From NCBI GenBank assembly GCA_947451145.1, contig CANFXW010000031.1, positions 1 through 34,487 on the forward strand: a DNA stretch of 34,487 nucleotides. Direction: 5' to 3'. The translations under genes and the position numbers were made by a program. Source of the DNA: Sphingomonadaceae bacterium (GTDB taxonomy: Bacteria > Pseudomonadota > Alphaproteobacteria > Sphingomonadales > Sphingomonadaceae). Every line of letters begins with the position of its first letter. Position 1 is the first letter of the stretch. Shown here piece after piece: positions 16,980 through 24,161 of the stretch. Under the pieces are notes generated by a model. The model ran no database searches, was not told the origin of the DNA, and saw only the letters and a list, made by a program, of their open reading frames with translations.

Positions 16980-18348
16980 GCCAGAGCACAACCCGAAGCG
17001 TTTGCAGCATGATCAGCAGGTCAAGGAAGGGCGTGTAATTCTTGGCGTAATAGAGGTCGTATTCCAGCTTGTGCCGGGAATCCTCAAGGTTGGCGCCATA
17101 GGGATAATTGATCTGGGCCCAACCGGTGATGCCCGGCTTCACCATGTGACGCTCGGCATAATAGGGCAGTTGTTCCTGAAGATCGGTGACAAATTCAGGG
17201 CGCTCCGGGCGCGGGCCAACGAAGCTCATTTCGCCCTTCAGCACACTCCACGTCTGCGGCAGTTCGTCGATCCGGACCTTGCGGATGAAGTTGCCGATCC
17301 GGGTTACGCGGGGATCATTCTTGGCCGCAAACTGGGCGCCATCGACTTCCGCATCGGTGCGCATCGAACGCAGCTTGATCACGTCGAAGTTCTGCCCGTA
17401 CAGGCCGACGCGGGTCTGGCGGAAGAACGCCGGGCCTTTGCTGTCCAGCTTGATCAATATCGCGAAGATCAGGATGACCGGCGCGGTCAGGATCAGCAGG
17501 GTTGCACTGGCGACGACATCGAACACGCGCTTGGCCGCGCTGGAAAGGGCGCGCGCCGAAGAAAAGCCGTCCGAGAAGATCAGCCAGCTCGGGTTGACAG
17601 TATCCAGATCGACCCGGCCGGTTTCACGCTCAATGAAGCTCGAGAAATCGTTGACGTGGACACCGGCGGTCTTGATCCGCAACAGATCCTGCAGCGGCAA
17701 GGCATTGCGCCGTTCTTCCAGCGCGAGGACTACTTCACTCACGCCCAGATTCTCGACGAAGCGGCCAAGGTTATGAATGGCGCTGCGATTGATCGCTTCT
17801 TCAACCTGATGGGGCCCCTCGCTCATCCCGATATAGCCGACGATAACGAAGCCGCTCTCGGCCTTGTCGCCCAGTTTGCGCAGGCGGTCAGCGCGGTTCC
17901 CGGCGCCCAAAACCAGCACGCGGCGGCGGAATGCCGAAGCGCCAAGTATCCCGCCGACAATCAGCCGGTTGCCGACAAGGAATGCGATCGAAAGCGCCAT
18001 TGCGTAAGCAAGAACAGAGCGCCAGAAGTGGGTTTCACCGGTCAACCAATCGACAAACGACAGGGCGATTACGCCCAGCGAAATGGCAACGAGCAATCGC
18101 GCCGAAGCATAGCGCATCGATCGCAGAGCTTCCGCGCCATAGACGCCCACTGCGATCATCACGGTAAGCATTATTGCGGCAAAGCTGGCGAGCATGCCGC
18201 TGCGGTCTGCAAGCGTGCCGATGCCAATGCCGATTTGCCCAGCCCGCAACCGCCAGGCCATATCGCCGGCCGTCAGCAACAGGCCAATGTCGAACAGGCC
18301 AAGCAGCAGCACCGCGTGCGGGATATAATGTTTGAACAAACGAATCAT
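16963..18348 (-). CDS. Undecaprenyl-phosphate sugar transferase, PEP-CTERM/XrtA-associated (TIGR03013-like)
   Basis: This 461-residue membrane protein has four hydrophobic helices at the N-terminus, a nucleotide-fold-like middle (FRRRVLVLGAGNRADRLRKL, about 145-165), and a C-terminal bacterial sugar transferase domain. That domain starts KRVFDVVASATLLILTAPV (about 265) and contains DVIKLRSMR, RIGNFIRKVRIDELPQ, FVGPRPERPEF and KPGITGWAQINYPYGA. These enzymes load the first sugar-phosphate onto undecaprenyl phosphate to begin exopolysaccharide synthesis. The neighbouring prsK and prsR mark it as the type that accompanies exosortase A systems. No other polysaccharide gene is in the window, so the main cluster lies elsewhere. 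It is first in the four-gene operon; the upstream region carries the palindromes at 18413-18519. Confidence 0.92.
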   Translation of the reverse strand: MIRLFKHYIPHAVLLLGLFDIGLLLTAGDMAWRLRAGQIGIGIGTLADRSGMLASFAAIMLTVMIAVGVYGAEALRSMRYASARLLVAISLGVIALSFVDWLTGETHFWRSVLAYAMALSIAFLVGNRLIVGGILGASAFRRRVLVLGAGNRADRLRKLGDKAESGFVIVGYIGMSEGPHQVEEAINRSAIHNLGRFVENLGVSEVVLALEERRNALPLQDLLRIKTAGVHVNDFSSFIERETGRVDLDTVNPSWLIFSDGFSSARALSSAAKRVFDVVASATLLILTAPVILIFAILIKLDSKGPAFFRQTRVGLYGQNFDVIKLRSMRTDAEVDGAQFAAKNDPRVTRIGNFIRKVRIDELPQTWSVLKGEMSFVGPRPERPEFVTDLQEQLPYYAERHMVKPGITGWAQINYPYGANLEDSRHKLEYDLYYAKNYTPFLDLLIMLQTLRVVLWHEGAR

Positions 18349-18412
18349 ATGCTTGCCAGCCCGGGCCCGCTTTCAACAAAGTGAACACCCGTGTTAGGGC
18401 AAAGGGGTAAAA

Positions 18413-18519
18413 TGTCGGTAAATCTGACAGCGGCCGGGATTTTGCAGATCGGCGGATTTGCGCGAGTTTTGCGTGCCTCAATTGCGGCGATGTCGGATGA
18501 ATTTACATTATCTGACATC
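18413..18519. promoter_or_regulatory. Two TGTCGG/CTGACA palindromes upstream of the sugar transferase-prs operon
   Basis: Within the 258-base gap 18349-18606, TGTCGG-N5-CTGACA occurs at 18413-18429. A related inverted repeat, GATGTCGGAT and ATCTGACATC with an 11-base spacer, occurs at 18489-18519. Both arms share the same half-site. A pair of enhancer-like palindromes 60-170 bases upstream of an operon encoding a sigma-54 activator suggests autoregulation by PrsR. No convincing -24/-12 (GG-N10-GC) promoter was found next to them on either strand, so the role is inferred. Confidence 0.45.
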
Positions 18520-18606
18520 AATCGATGAATTTGCTTCCCGGTTGATTGGTTTGGTCAACCCGACATTAACCACAAGTTGCGCCCATGGATTAACCTGCAT
18601 GGGCTA

Positions 18607-19179
18607 ATGGCGAGGGCCATGAGACGCATTGCGCCCGCCATCCCGGTGCCGCCGACGATATTCCGGCACTTCGCTGTGATCACGATTCTGATCACGGCCT
18701 GCATTGCGCTGTTCGCAGACGGCGAGCGGCGCGATGCAATCGGTGCGGAGCTCGACGCGCAAAAGCAAAAGACCGTCATGGTGCAGGCCGAGTCGGGAAG
18801 CCTTGGGCCAAACAAGAGCAGCGTCAAAAAGGTCTATTACCCGGCGCGCGGCGGAGGTGGCGGCGATTCAGGGCCACCTGCAGGTGAGCCGATGGTCAAT
18901 CCCGTAGGCATTGCCCAAAATGTCGCCGAGCAGGGCACTTTCCGAATGGCTCGTGATTTCGACTACGGCCGAACCGATTACAACATGTCTGGCCCCCCGG
19001 GCCCGGCAGGTATGGCGGACAATCGGCAGGGCAAGAACACTCCGCCGCGGATGGGCAGTTCGCGCAAAAACGGCGGTAAGGGCGCGGATGAAGCGGCAGC
19101 TAAGCCAACAGAAGCCCAGCGCAGCGCCCTGTTCGATGAAGGAGCCCGGCGTGCAGGATCGCCAACACCGCCGGACTAG
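18607..19179 (+). CDS. Hypothetical membrane-anchored Gly/Pro-rich protein
   Basis: No family is recognised. The 190-residue product has one hydrophobic helix near the N-terminus (HFAVITILITACIALFA, about residues 22-38), then a polar, Gly/Pro/Asn-rich tail with GGGGGD and PPGPAG segments, likely disordered and on the periplasmic side. A short charged helix (RRDAIGAELDAQKQKTVMV) follows the membrane segment. Start choice is uncertain: ATGs at 18577, 18607 and 18619 are in frame; 18607 is taken. It stands alone on the plus strand between the prs operon and the DUF3501 gene, ending three bases from the convergent DUF3501 stop. The palindromes at 18413-18519 lie upstream of it too and could serve it. 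Confidence 0.65.
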   Translation: MARAMRRIAPAIPVPPTIFRHFAVITILITACIALFADGERRDAIGAELDAQKQKTVMVQAESGSLGPNKSSVKKVYYPARGGGGGDSGPPAGEPMVNPVGIAQNVAEQGTFRMARDFDYGRTDYNMSGPPGPAGMADNRQGKNTPPRMGSSRKNGGKGADEAAAKPTEAQRSALFDEGARRAGSPTPPD

Positions 19180-19182
19180 AAA

Positions 19183-19779
19183 TCAGAAGCATTCCTGCGA
19201 GAGGAAGCGCCGGGTCTCGTCACTGATCAGCGCGGCGTGGCCATAGTTGGGGTGATCAATCACCAGCATTGCGGTTCCGTTCCCAGCCTTCCACGCCGCG
19301 ATGGCGCTCGGCGTGAAATCGAAATGCATGAAGTGCACGGCGCTGGCCTTGCCGTCACTTGTCCGGGTCCGCTCGACATCACCTTCGGCCCGGGCACGGA
19401 TCACCTCGCCGCCGACGTGAATGGCGATCTTCTCTTCCACCCCGCCAATTGAGCGCAGGAAAACATCACGGCGCACGGGATCGGGTACTTCGAACAGGAT
19501 CGTCGCGGTGAGTTCACTTCCCTTTGGAACCATCGGGTCATAGGCCGCGATCTCATCGGGCACCTGCGCCGCCCCGCCCTTTTCGATCCGCAACATTTCC
19601 TGAATTTGCAGCCACATCGAATCCCACGTCTCAAAGATGGCTGTGGCATTCGGGCCCACCGATACCCGGGTCAGCTTCTTGCGCAGGATAGCCTCCTGCC
19701 GCTTGTCGGCACGGATCATTTCGTACTGCTCAATCGGCATGATGTCGTCGGCGGTGATAGAGTGCTGGTCGCGGGGCAT
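19183..19779 (-). CDS. DUF3501 family protein, partner of rubrerythrin and Fe-S protein
   Basis: The 198-residue soluble protein matches DUF3501: ITADDIMPIEQYEMIRADKRQEA at the start, RVSVGPNATAIFETWDSMWLQIQEMLRIEKG in the middle and HFMHFDFTPSAIAAWKAG near the end. The family has no proven activity. The conserved N-terminal helices with several Glu and Trp/Gln residues suggest protein-protein contact rather than a cofactor site, and only one Cys is present (next to the C-terminal Phe). It begins two bases after the Fe-S gene stop (TAAAAATG), so the pair is tightly coupled, and it is the last gene of the rubrerythrin operon. Its stop is three bases from that of the convergent hypothetical gene. 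Confidence 0.9.
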   Translation of the reverse strand: MPRDQHSITADDIMPIEQYEMIRADKRQEAILRKKLTRVSVGPNATAIFETWDSMWLQIQEMLRIEKGGAAQVPDEIAAYDPMVPKGSELTATILFEVPDPVRRDVFLRSIGGVEEKIAIHVGGEVIRARAEGDVERTRTSDGKASAVHFMHFDFTPSAIAAWKAGNGTAMLVIDHPNYGHAALISDETRRFLSQECF

Positions 19780-19781
19780 TT

Positions 19782-21107
19782 TTACAATCCGTAAGCTTTG
19801 GCGAGAACTTCGATCGGGTGGCCGATCCGTTCCGGCGGTTCACTGCCATTGGCGGCGATCACCTGCCGCAGGTGCGGCCCGGCCAATGGGCATTCGCTGA
19901 CGATCAGGTCAGGGTTTGACTTCATCAGATTCTTCGCAGCAGGTTTGCCTACCTTCACTGCGCGATCAAAGTTCTGTTTGAACAGACCCCACTTACCGCC
20001 GTGGCCGGAGCACCGCTCGGTAAGCTGGGGCGCGGCGCCAGGGATCAGCTTGAGCATCTCCATTGCCTTGGGCCCCATGTTTTGGGCGCGAGCGTGGCAG
20101 GCGAAGTGAACGCCGATGGAGGCGGGCATCTCTTCGATGGGAGCCAGCCCCGTCTCCTTCGACAGGGCGACGATATATTCCGAAACGTCGAAAGTATGCT
20201 TGGATAGCACCCCCAAATTCTCGTTCGACGGATCGATCAGCGGCCATTCGAATTTGAGCATCAAGGCGCAGCTGGTGGTCAGGGGCACCACGTCCCAGCC
20301 CTGCTCTACCAAAGGCACGAAATGTGCTGAAATGCGCTGAGCCGCGCTGGCGACAGCGGGCAGATCCCCGTTTTCGAACTTGGGCATACCGCAGCAGTCG
20401 GGGTGTTCGATGCGGACCTTTACGCCGTTGTGCGCGAGCACCTTGGCCAGCGCGAGGCCGGGAGTGCCATCGTTGAATTCATCGTGGCAACCAGCATAGA
20501 TCGCCACCTTCTTGCCGAAGGCGGGGCCATCCGGATTGGGTTGGGGCACAAAAGCGGGAGCCTGCCGGGTGAGCGAGCTGTCCATGAACGGCGGGACATG
20601 CGCACGCGCATCGATGCCGAGCACGGCTTCCATCACCGGACGGGTCAGGCTGTTGCCTTCCTTCGTTGCCCAGTTGGCAGCACCGGCAACCATCGTGCCC
20701 AGGTGCCCGTTGCGCTCCATCTTCGCGAGTTCGCGATCGGCGAACGAGGTCTCGCCCTTGCGGTTCTGAACCGCGCGGTGGCGGAGCATAAGGTGCGGGA
20801 AATCAAGATCAAAGCTGTGCGGCGGCACATAGGGGCACTTGGTCATGAAGCACATGTCGCACAGCGTGCAGGCATCGACGACGCTGGCGATTTGCGCCGT
20901 ACTCAGGTCTTCAACTTCCTCGTTCGGGCTTTCATCGACAGCATCGAACAGGATCGGAAAGCTGTCACACAGGTTGAAGCAGCGGCGGCAGCCGTGACAG
21001 ATGTCAAATACGCGCCGCAGCTCAGCCTCGAGCGCGGCCTCATCGTAAAAAGCTTCGTCCTGCCACGGGATGACGTGGCGGGTCGGTGCTTCAAGACTGC
21101 CTTCCAT
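19782..21107 (-). CDS. Heterodisulfide reductase-like (GlpC/HdrD-type) Fe-S protein
   Basis: This is a 441-residue electron-transfer protein. Two ferredoxin-type clusters are seen at the N-terminus: Cys37, 40, 43, 47 (CHGCRRCFNLC) and Cys80, 83, 86, 91 (CTLCDMCFMTKCP). The C-terminal half has two CCG-type domains: GCHDEF with DCCGMPKFENG, then HFACHARAQNMG with ERCSGHGGKWG, where the second motif is CSG instead of CCG. Such domains bind a further Fe-S centre in HdrB/GlpC relatives. No membrane helix is present. The ATG at 21107 follows AGGAGAG by five bases; an upstream extension of 16 codons lacks such a site. It lies between rubrerythrin and DUF3501, which suggests it feeds electrons to the diiron protein, but that is inference. 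Confidence 0.9.
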   Translation of the reverse strand: MEGSLEAPTRHVIPWQDEAFYDEAALEAELRRVFDICHGCRRCFNLCDSFPILFDAVDESPNEEVEDLSTAQIASVVDACTLCDMCFMTKCPYVPPHSFDLDFPHLMLRHRAVQNRKGETSFADRELAKMERNGHLGTMVAGAANWATKEGNSLTRPVMEAVLGIDARAHVPPFMDSSLTRQAPAFVPQPNPDGPAFGKKVAIYAGCHDEFNDGTPGLALAKVLAHNGVKVRIEHPDCCGMPKFENGDLPAVASAAQRISAHFVPLVEQGWDVVPLTTSCALMLKFEWPLIDPSNENLGVLSKHTFDVSEYIVALSKETGLAPIEEMPASIGVHFACHARAQNMGPKAMEMLKLIPGAAPQLTERCSGHGGKWGLFKQNFDRAVKVGKPAAKNLMKSNPDLIVSECPLAGPHLRQVIAANGSEPPERIGHPIEVLAKAYGL

Positions 21108-21144
21108 GTTTCTCTCCTGTGGAATTACCTGCCGCAGATAGAAT

Positions 21145-21174
21145 CCGACCGGCAACCTCGCAGTTGCCGGTCGG
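21145..21174. other. Perfect 12-bp hairpin between rubrerythrin and the Fe-S gene
   Basis: CCGACCGGCAAC (21145-21156) and GTTGCCGGTCGG (21163-21174) pair without mismatch around a six-base loop. On the minus strand, the direction of the operon, no T-run follows, so it probably protects the rubrerythrin mRNA end or reduces read-through. On the plus strand it is followed by TTTT and could stop antisense transcription. Confidence 0.75.
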
Positions 21175-21184
21175 TTTTCCGGCT

Positions 21185-21607
21185 TTAGCCAGCTACAACG
21201 GCGTCCAGAGTCTTCTGGAACTTGCCTGCGTGGCTCTTTTCAGCCTTGGCAAGGGTTTCGAACCAGTCAGCGATTTCGTCGAAGCCTTCATCGCGAGCGG
21301 TCTTGGCCATGCCCGGGTACATATCGGTGTACTCATGGGTTTCGCCAGCAATCGAAGCCTTCAGGTTGGCAACGGTATCGCCAATCGGCAGGCCGGTTGC
21401 CGGATCGCCGGTTTCTTCGAGATACTCAAGGTGACCATGCGCGTGGCCGGTTTCACCTTCAGCCGTCGAGCGGAACACGGCGGCGACATCATTGTGGCCT
21501 TCAATGTCTGCCTTCTGGGCGAAATAGAGATAACGGCGGTTGGCTTGGCTTTCGCCTGCGAATGCGTCCTTGAGGTTCTGCTCGGTCTTCGTTCCTGCAA
21601 GTCCCAT
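21185..21607 (-). CDS. Rubrerythrin-type diiron protein without rubredoxin domain
   Basis: This is a 140-residue four-helix ferritin-like protein. The diiron ligands are visible as ESQANRR (Glu19), EGETGHA (Glu52, His55), GETHEY (Glu89/92) and AEKSHA (Glu123, His126). The C-terminal rubredoxin domain (two CxxC pairs) of classic rubrerythrin is absent and the protein has no Cys, so electrons must come from another protein, most simply the Fe-S protein encoded next. Rubrerythrins reduce hydrogen peroxide in the cytoplasm. A strong GAGGAGT ribosome site precedes the ATG at 21607. The 196-base leader contains the inverted repeat at 21696-21714. It is probably the first gene of a three-gene operon. 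Confidence 0.94.
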   Translation of the reverse strand: MGLAGTKTEQNLKDAFAGESQANRRYLYFAQKADIEGHNDVAAVFRSTAEGETGHAHGHLEYLEETGDPATGLPIGDTVANLKASIAGETHEYTDMYPGMAKTARDEGFDEIADWFETLAKAEKSHAGKFQKTLDAVVAG

Positions 21608-21695
21608 GATCTGACTCCTCTCGATGGGTGTGAATCGGCGAAGGCGACCTTGGGCCGGACTGGCTCCAAAGGGAAAGGGAAATTTTCAAATCGGG

Positions 21696-21714
21696 TGATC
21701 GACAAAAGCGATCA
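21696..21714. promoter_or_regulatory. TGATCG-N7-CGATCA inverted repeat upstream of rubrerythrin
   Basis: Perfect six-base arms at 21696-21701 and 21709-21714 lie about 90 bases before the rubrerythrin start, in the gap between two divergent genes. The size and symmetry fit a dimeric regulator site. It does not match the FNR spacing (TTGAT-N4-ATCAA), and I cannot name the regulator. Confidence 0.3.
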
Positions 21715-21803
21715 ATTGGCTGAAGTGCATTTACAAAGGCGATCTTGATGCCTCGCCTGCAGCGCCAATTGCCAGCCTAATGCATTCCTCCTAGCCTCAG
21801 GCG

Positions 21804-23594
21804 ATGCGCAAACTCGCCCTCGCCGTTTCGGCCCTCGCCCTGATGCCCTGCGGGACACTCGCCCAGACATATGATCTCACCGCCCCGCTCCCCCCGGTTC
21901 TGCCTTGGCATGGAGCGAGTGAGGCACTGATAGCAAAGCCGGGCGATCCCTTTATCACCCCGATCGAGGCGGCAAACTTTGCTGAAACGCCATCCTATGC
22001 CGAGACGCGCGCATGGCTGGAACGACTGGTCGCCGCATCGCCGCTGCTTAAGCTTGAGGTGTTCGGGCACACCGCCCAAGGCCGCGAACTTTACGCGATC
22101 CGGGCAACCAAGCCGGGCGCAGCACCGAAGCCGACTTTGTTTGCCCAAGGCGGAATTCATGCGGGCGAAATCGACGGCAAGGATGCCGGAATGATGTTGC
22201 TCCGCGATATTGCCTTGCGCGGTAAGGACAGCCTTCTCGATCACGCCGATCTGGTATGGGTGCCGATCTTCAACGCCGACGGGCATGAGCGGACATCGCC
22301 GACCAACCGACCCAACCAGCGCGGCCCCAACAACCAAGGTTGGCGCACCACCGCGCAAAATCTCAATCTCAACCGCGATTACCTGAAGATCGACACGCCC
22401 GAGATGCGGGCGATGCGGGCTTATATCAACCGGATCAAACCCGCGCTGATGCTCGATCTCCATGTCTCGGACGGGATCGACTACCAGTATGACATCAGCT
22501 TCACCTTCCCCGGCTGGGCCGGTTCACCGAGCCATTCGCCCGCGATCGGCAAGTGGCTTGATGCGCACTATCGACCGGCGGTGAGTACAGCGCTTGCCGC
22601 TGCGGGGCATGTTCCCGGTCTCTATATCGAAGCGGTTGATCCAAAGCACCTTGAGAAAGGGGCGCTGCTCAGCCCTGATACGCCGCGCTATTCCACCGGC
22701 TATGGTGAACTCGCGCGGCAACCGACAGTGCTGGTGGAGACCCATTCGCTCAAGCCCTACCGCCAGCGGGTGCTCGGAACCTATGTGCTGATCGAGGAAT
22801 CACTGCGCCTTGTGGGTGCGGAACATCAGGGGCTGGCCGAGGCCGCCGCTGCCGATCTCGCATCACGGCCGGTGACCTCTGTGTTAACGTGGAAAGATCT
22901 CGACAAGCCGCTGTTCGTGATCGACCAGTTCAAAGGCGTGGCGCAGGAAACCTATCGATCCCCCGCCTCCGGGGCCGAAGAGGTCCACTGGCTCGGCCGT
23001 CCCACAACGCTGAAGGTGCCGGTCTTTGTCCAGCAACCGGATTTCGTCACCACCCTGCCCGCCGCATGGTGGGTTCCGGTGACCAAGCCCGAAGTGATCG
23101 AGCGGCTGAAGCTGCACAACATTGCCTTCGAAACGCTCACTGCCCCCCGCACGGTTGCGCTCGATATGGTGCGGCTGGTTGATCCGAAATTGGCGAAGCC
23201 GGACGAAGGGCACATTCCGCTCACAGCCGGTTACAAGCATTTCAAACGGACTGAAACGTACCCCGCCGGTTCGGTCAGGGTGCCTTCAGACCAACCGCTG
23301 GGGTTGTTGGCCGCCGCCATGCTCGAAGCCGAAAGCCCCGATTCGTTGCTCGCTTGGAATTTCTATCCGGAAATCCTGATGCGCACGGAATATATGGAAG
23401 GCTATGTGATCGCGCCGCTGGCGGACCGGATGCTGGCGAACGATCCAAAGCTCAGAGCCGCGTTCAAGGCCAAGCTGGCTGCTGATCCCAAATTTGCTGC
23501 TGATCCCGAGGCGCGACTAGGCTGGTTCTATGCGCGCACGCCCTATTACGACGAGCGTTACCTGCTCTACCCGGTGGGCCGCGAGCTTAAATGA
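21804..23594 (+). CDS. Secreted M14-family zinc carboxypeptidase
   Basis: This 596-residue enzyme has a cleavable signal peptide (MRKLALAVSALALMPCGTLAQ). The zinc and substrate residues of M14 are present: HAGEIDGKD (H-x-x-E) near residue 117, NLNLNRDYLK (substrate Arg), MLDLHVSDG (third zinc ligand His) and LVETHSLKPY (the catalytic Glu region) near 313. A further 250 residues at the C-terminus form an extra domain not needed for catalysis. The protein should act in the periplasm or outside the cell on peptide C-termini; specificity is not predictable. It is a single gene, divergent from rubrerythrin and convergent with tRNA-Leu, from which it is seven bases apart. Confidence 0.92.
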   Translation: MRKLALAVSALALMPCGTLAQTYDLTAPLPPVLPWHGASEALIAKPGDPFITPIEAANFAETPSYAETRAWLERLVAASPLLKLEVFGHTAQGRELYAIRATKPGAAPKPTLFAQGGIHAGEIDGKDAGMMLLRDIALRGKDSLLDHADLVWVPIFNADGHERTSPTNRPNQRGPNNQGWRTTAQNLNLNRDYLKIDTPEMRAMRAYINRIKPALMLDLHVSDGIDYQYDISFTFPGWAGSPSHSPAIGKWLDAHYRPAVSTALAAAGHVPGLYIEAVDPKHLEKGALLSPDTPRYSTGYGELARQPTVLVETHSLKPYRQRVLGTYVLIEESLRLVGAEHQGLAEAAAADLASRPVTSVLTWKDLDKPLFVIDQFKGVAQETYRSPASGAEEVHWLGRPTTLKVPVFVQQPDFVTTLPAAWWVPVTKPEVIERLKLHNIAFETLTAPRTVALDMVRLVDPKLAKPDEGHIPLTAGYKHFKRTETYPAGSVRVPSDQPLGLLAAAMLEAESPDSLLAWNFYPEILMRTEYMEGYVIAPLADRMLANDPKLRAAFKAKLAADPKFAADPEARLGWFYARTPYYDERYLLYPVGRELK

Positions 23595-23601
23595 CCGCGT
23601 C

Positions 23602-23685
23602 TGGTGCCCCTGGTCCGACTCGAACGGACACATCTTTCGATACTCGATTTTGAGTCGAGCGCGTCTACCATTCCACCACAGGGGC
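23602..23685 (-). tRNA. tRNA-Leu (anticodon CAA)
   Basis: Read on the minus strand, a perfect seven-pair acceptor stem (23679-23685 with 23606-23612) closes a cloverleaf with a class-II long variable arm. The anticodon loop is CTCAAAA in a TCGA-rich stem, giving anticodon CAA for UUG codons. CCA is encoded at 23602-23604. Confidence 0.96.
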
Positions 23686-23735
23686 GCACCAAACGGTCGG
23701 CGGGCATTAGCCGCGCGGAGTGAATGGTTCAAGTA

Positions 23736-24077
23736 TTAGAAATTCATGCCCAGACCGACGTGTACCAGCCCGGGAGCATCGGCACGGCCACCACCCAGCG
23801 CGCCAAGCTCGAATCGGGTATGCGATTTCCGGTCTGAATAGCTGACCAGCAACTCAGTGAACTCCGCTGTGCGGGGTGCTGCGATCAGGGGCTTTGACGA
23901 TCGAACCGCTGCCCTGCCGGGGTTGCCATGCGTAGCCCCAACGGTTGCCATCGCCTGATTGGTCGTTGCCACATCATTATCGGAGAGCGTCATCAGCCCG
24001 TCCGTCTGCGCAAAGGCGGGCAGCGGGCCCAAGAGAGCCAATGCAGCGCCTGTCATTGCCAACATTTTTGCGACCAT
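23736..24077 (-). CDS. Small exported hypothetical protein
   Basis: No family is recognised. The 113-residue product opens with a typical signal peptide ending PAFAQ (about residue 24). The mature part of about 90 residues is polar, and its second half alternates in a beta-like pattern (FELGALGGGRADAPGLVHVGLGMNF) ending in Phe, as outer-membrane proteins often do. It is far too short for a barrel by itself, so it may be a remnant or a lipid- or protein-associated periplasmic factor. It is transcribed towards tRNA-Leu and follows suhB by 84 bases. Confidence 0.7.
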   Translation of the reverse strand: MVAKMLAMTGAALALLGPLPAFAQTDGLMTLSDNDVATTNQAMATVGATHGNPGRAAVRSSKPLIAAPRTAEFTELLVSYSDRKSHTRFELGALGGGRADAPGLVHVGLGMNF

Positions 24078-24161
24078 CGGTTATCTCGCCCGGTTATGAG
24101 GCGAGATTGGCCGATCATGGTTACATTCAAATGAAGGCGCCGGGTTAACGGAGCGATTTTT

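Noticed and set aside
16597..18384. 595-residue open frame antisense to prsK and the sugar transferase
   Set aside because: It mirrors the codon pattern of the real genes and shows no family motif.
18520..18606. Possible -24/-12 sigma-54 promoter next to the palindromes
   Set aside because: No GG-N10-GC pair with reasonable TGGCAC/TTGC context was found on either strand.
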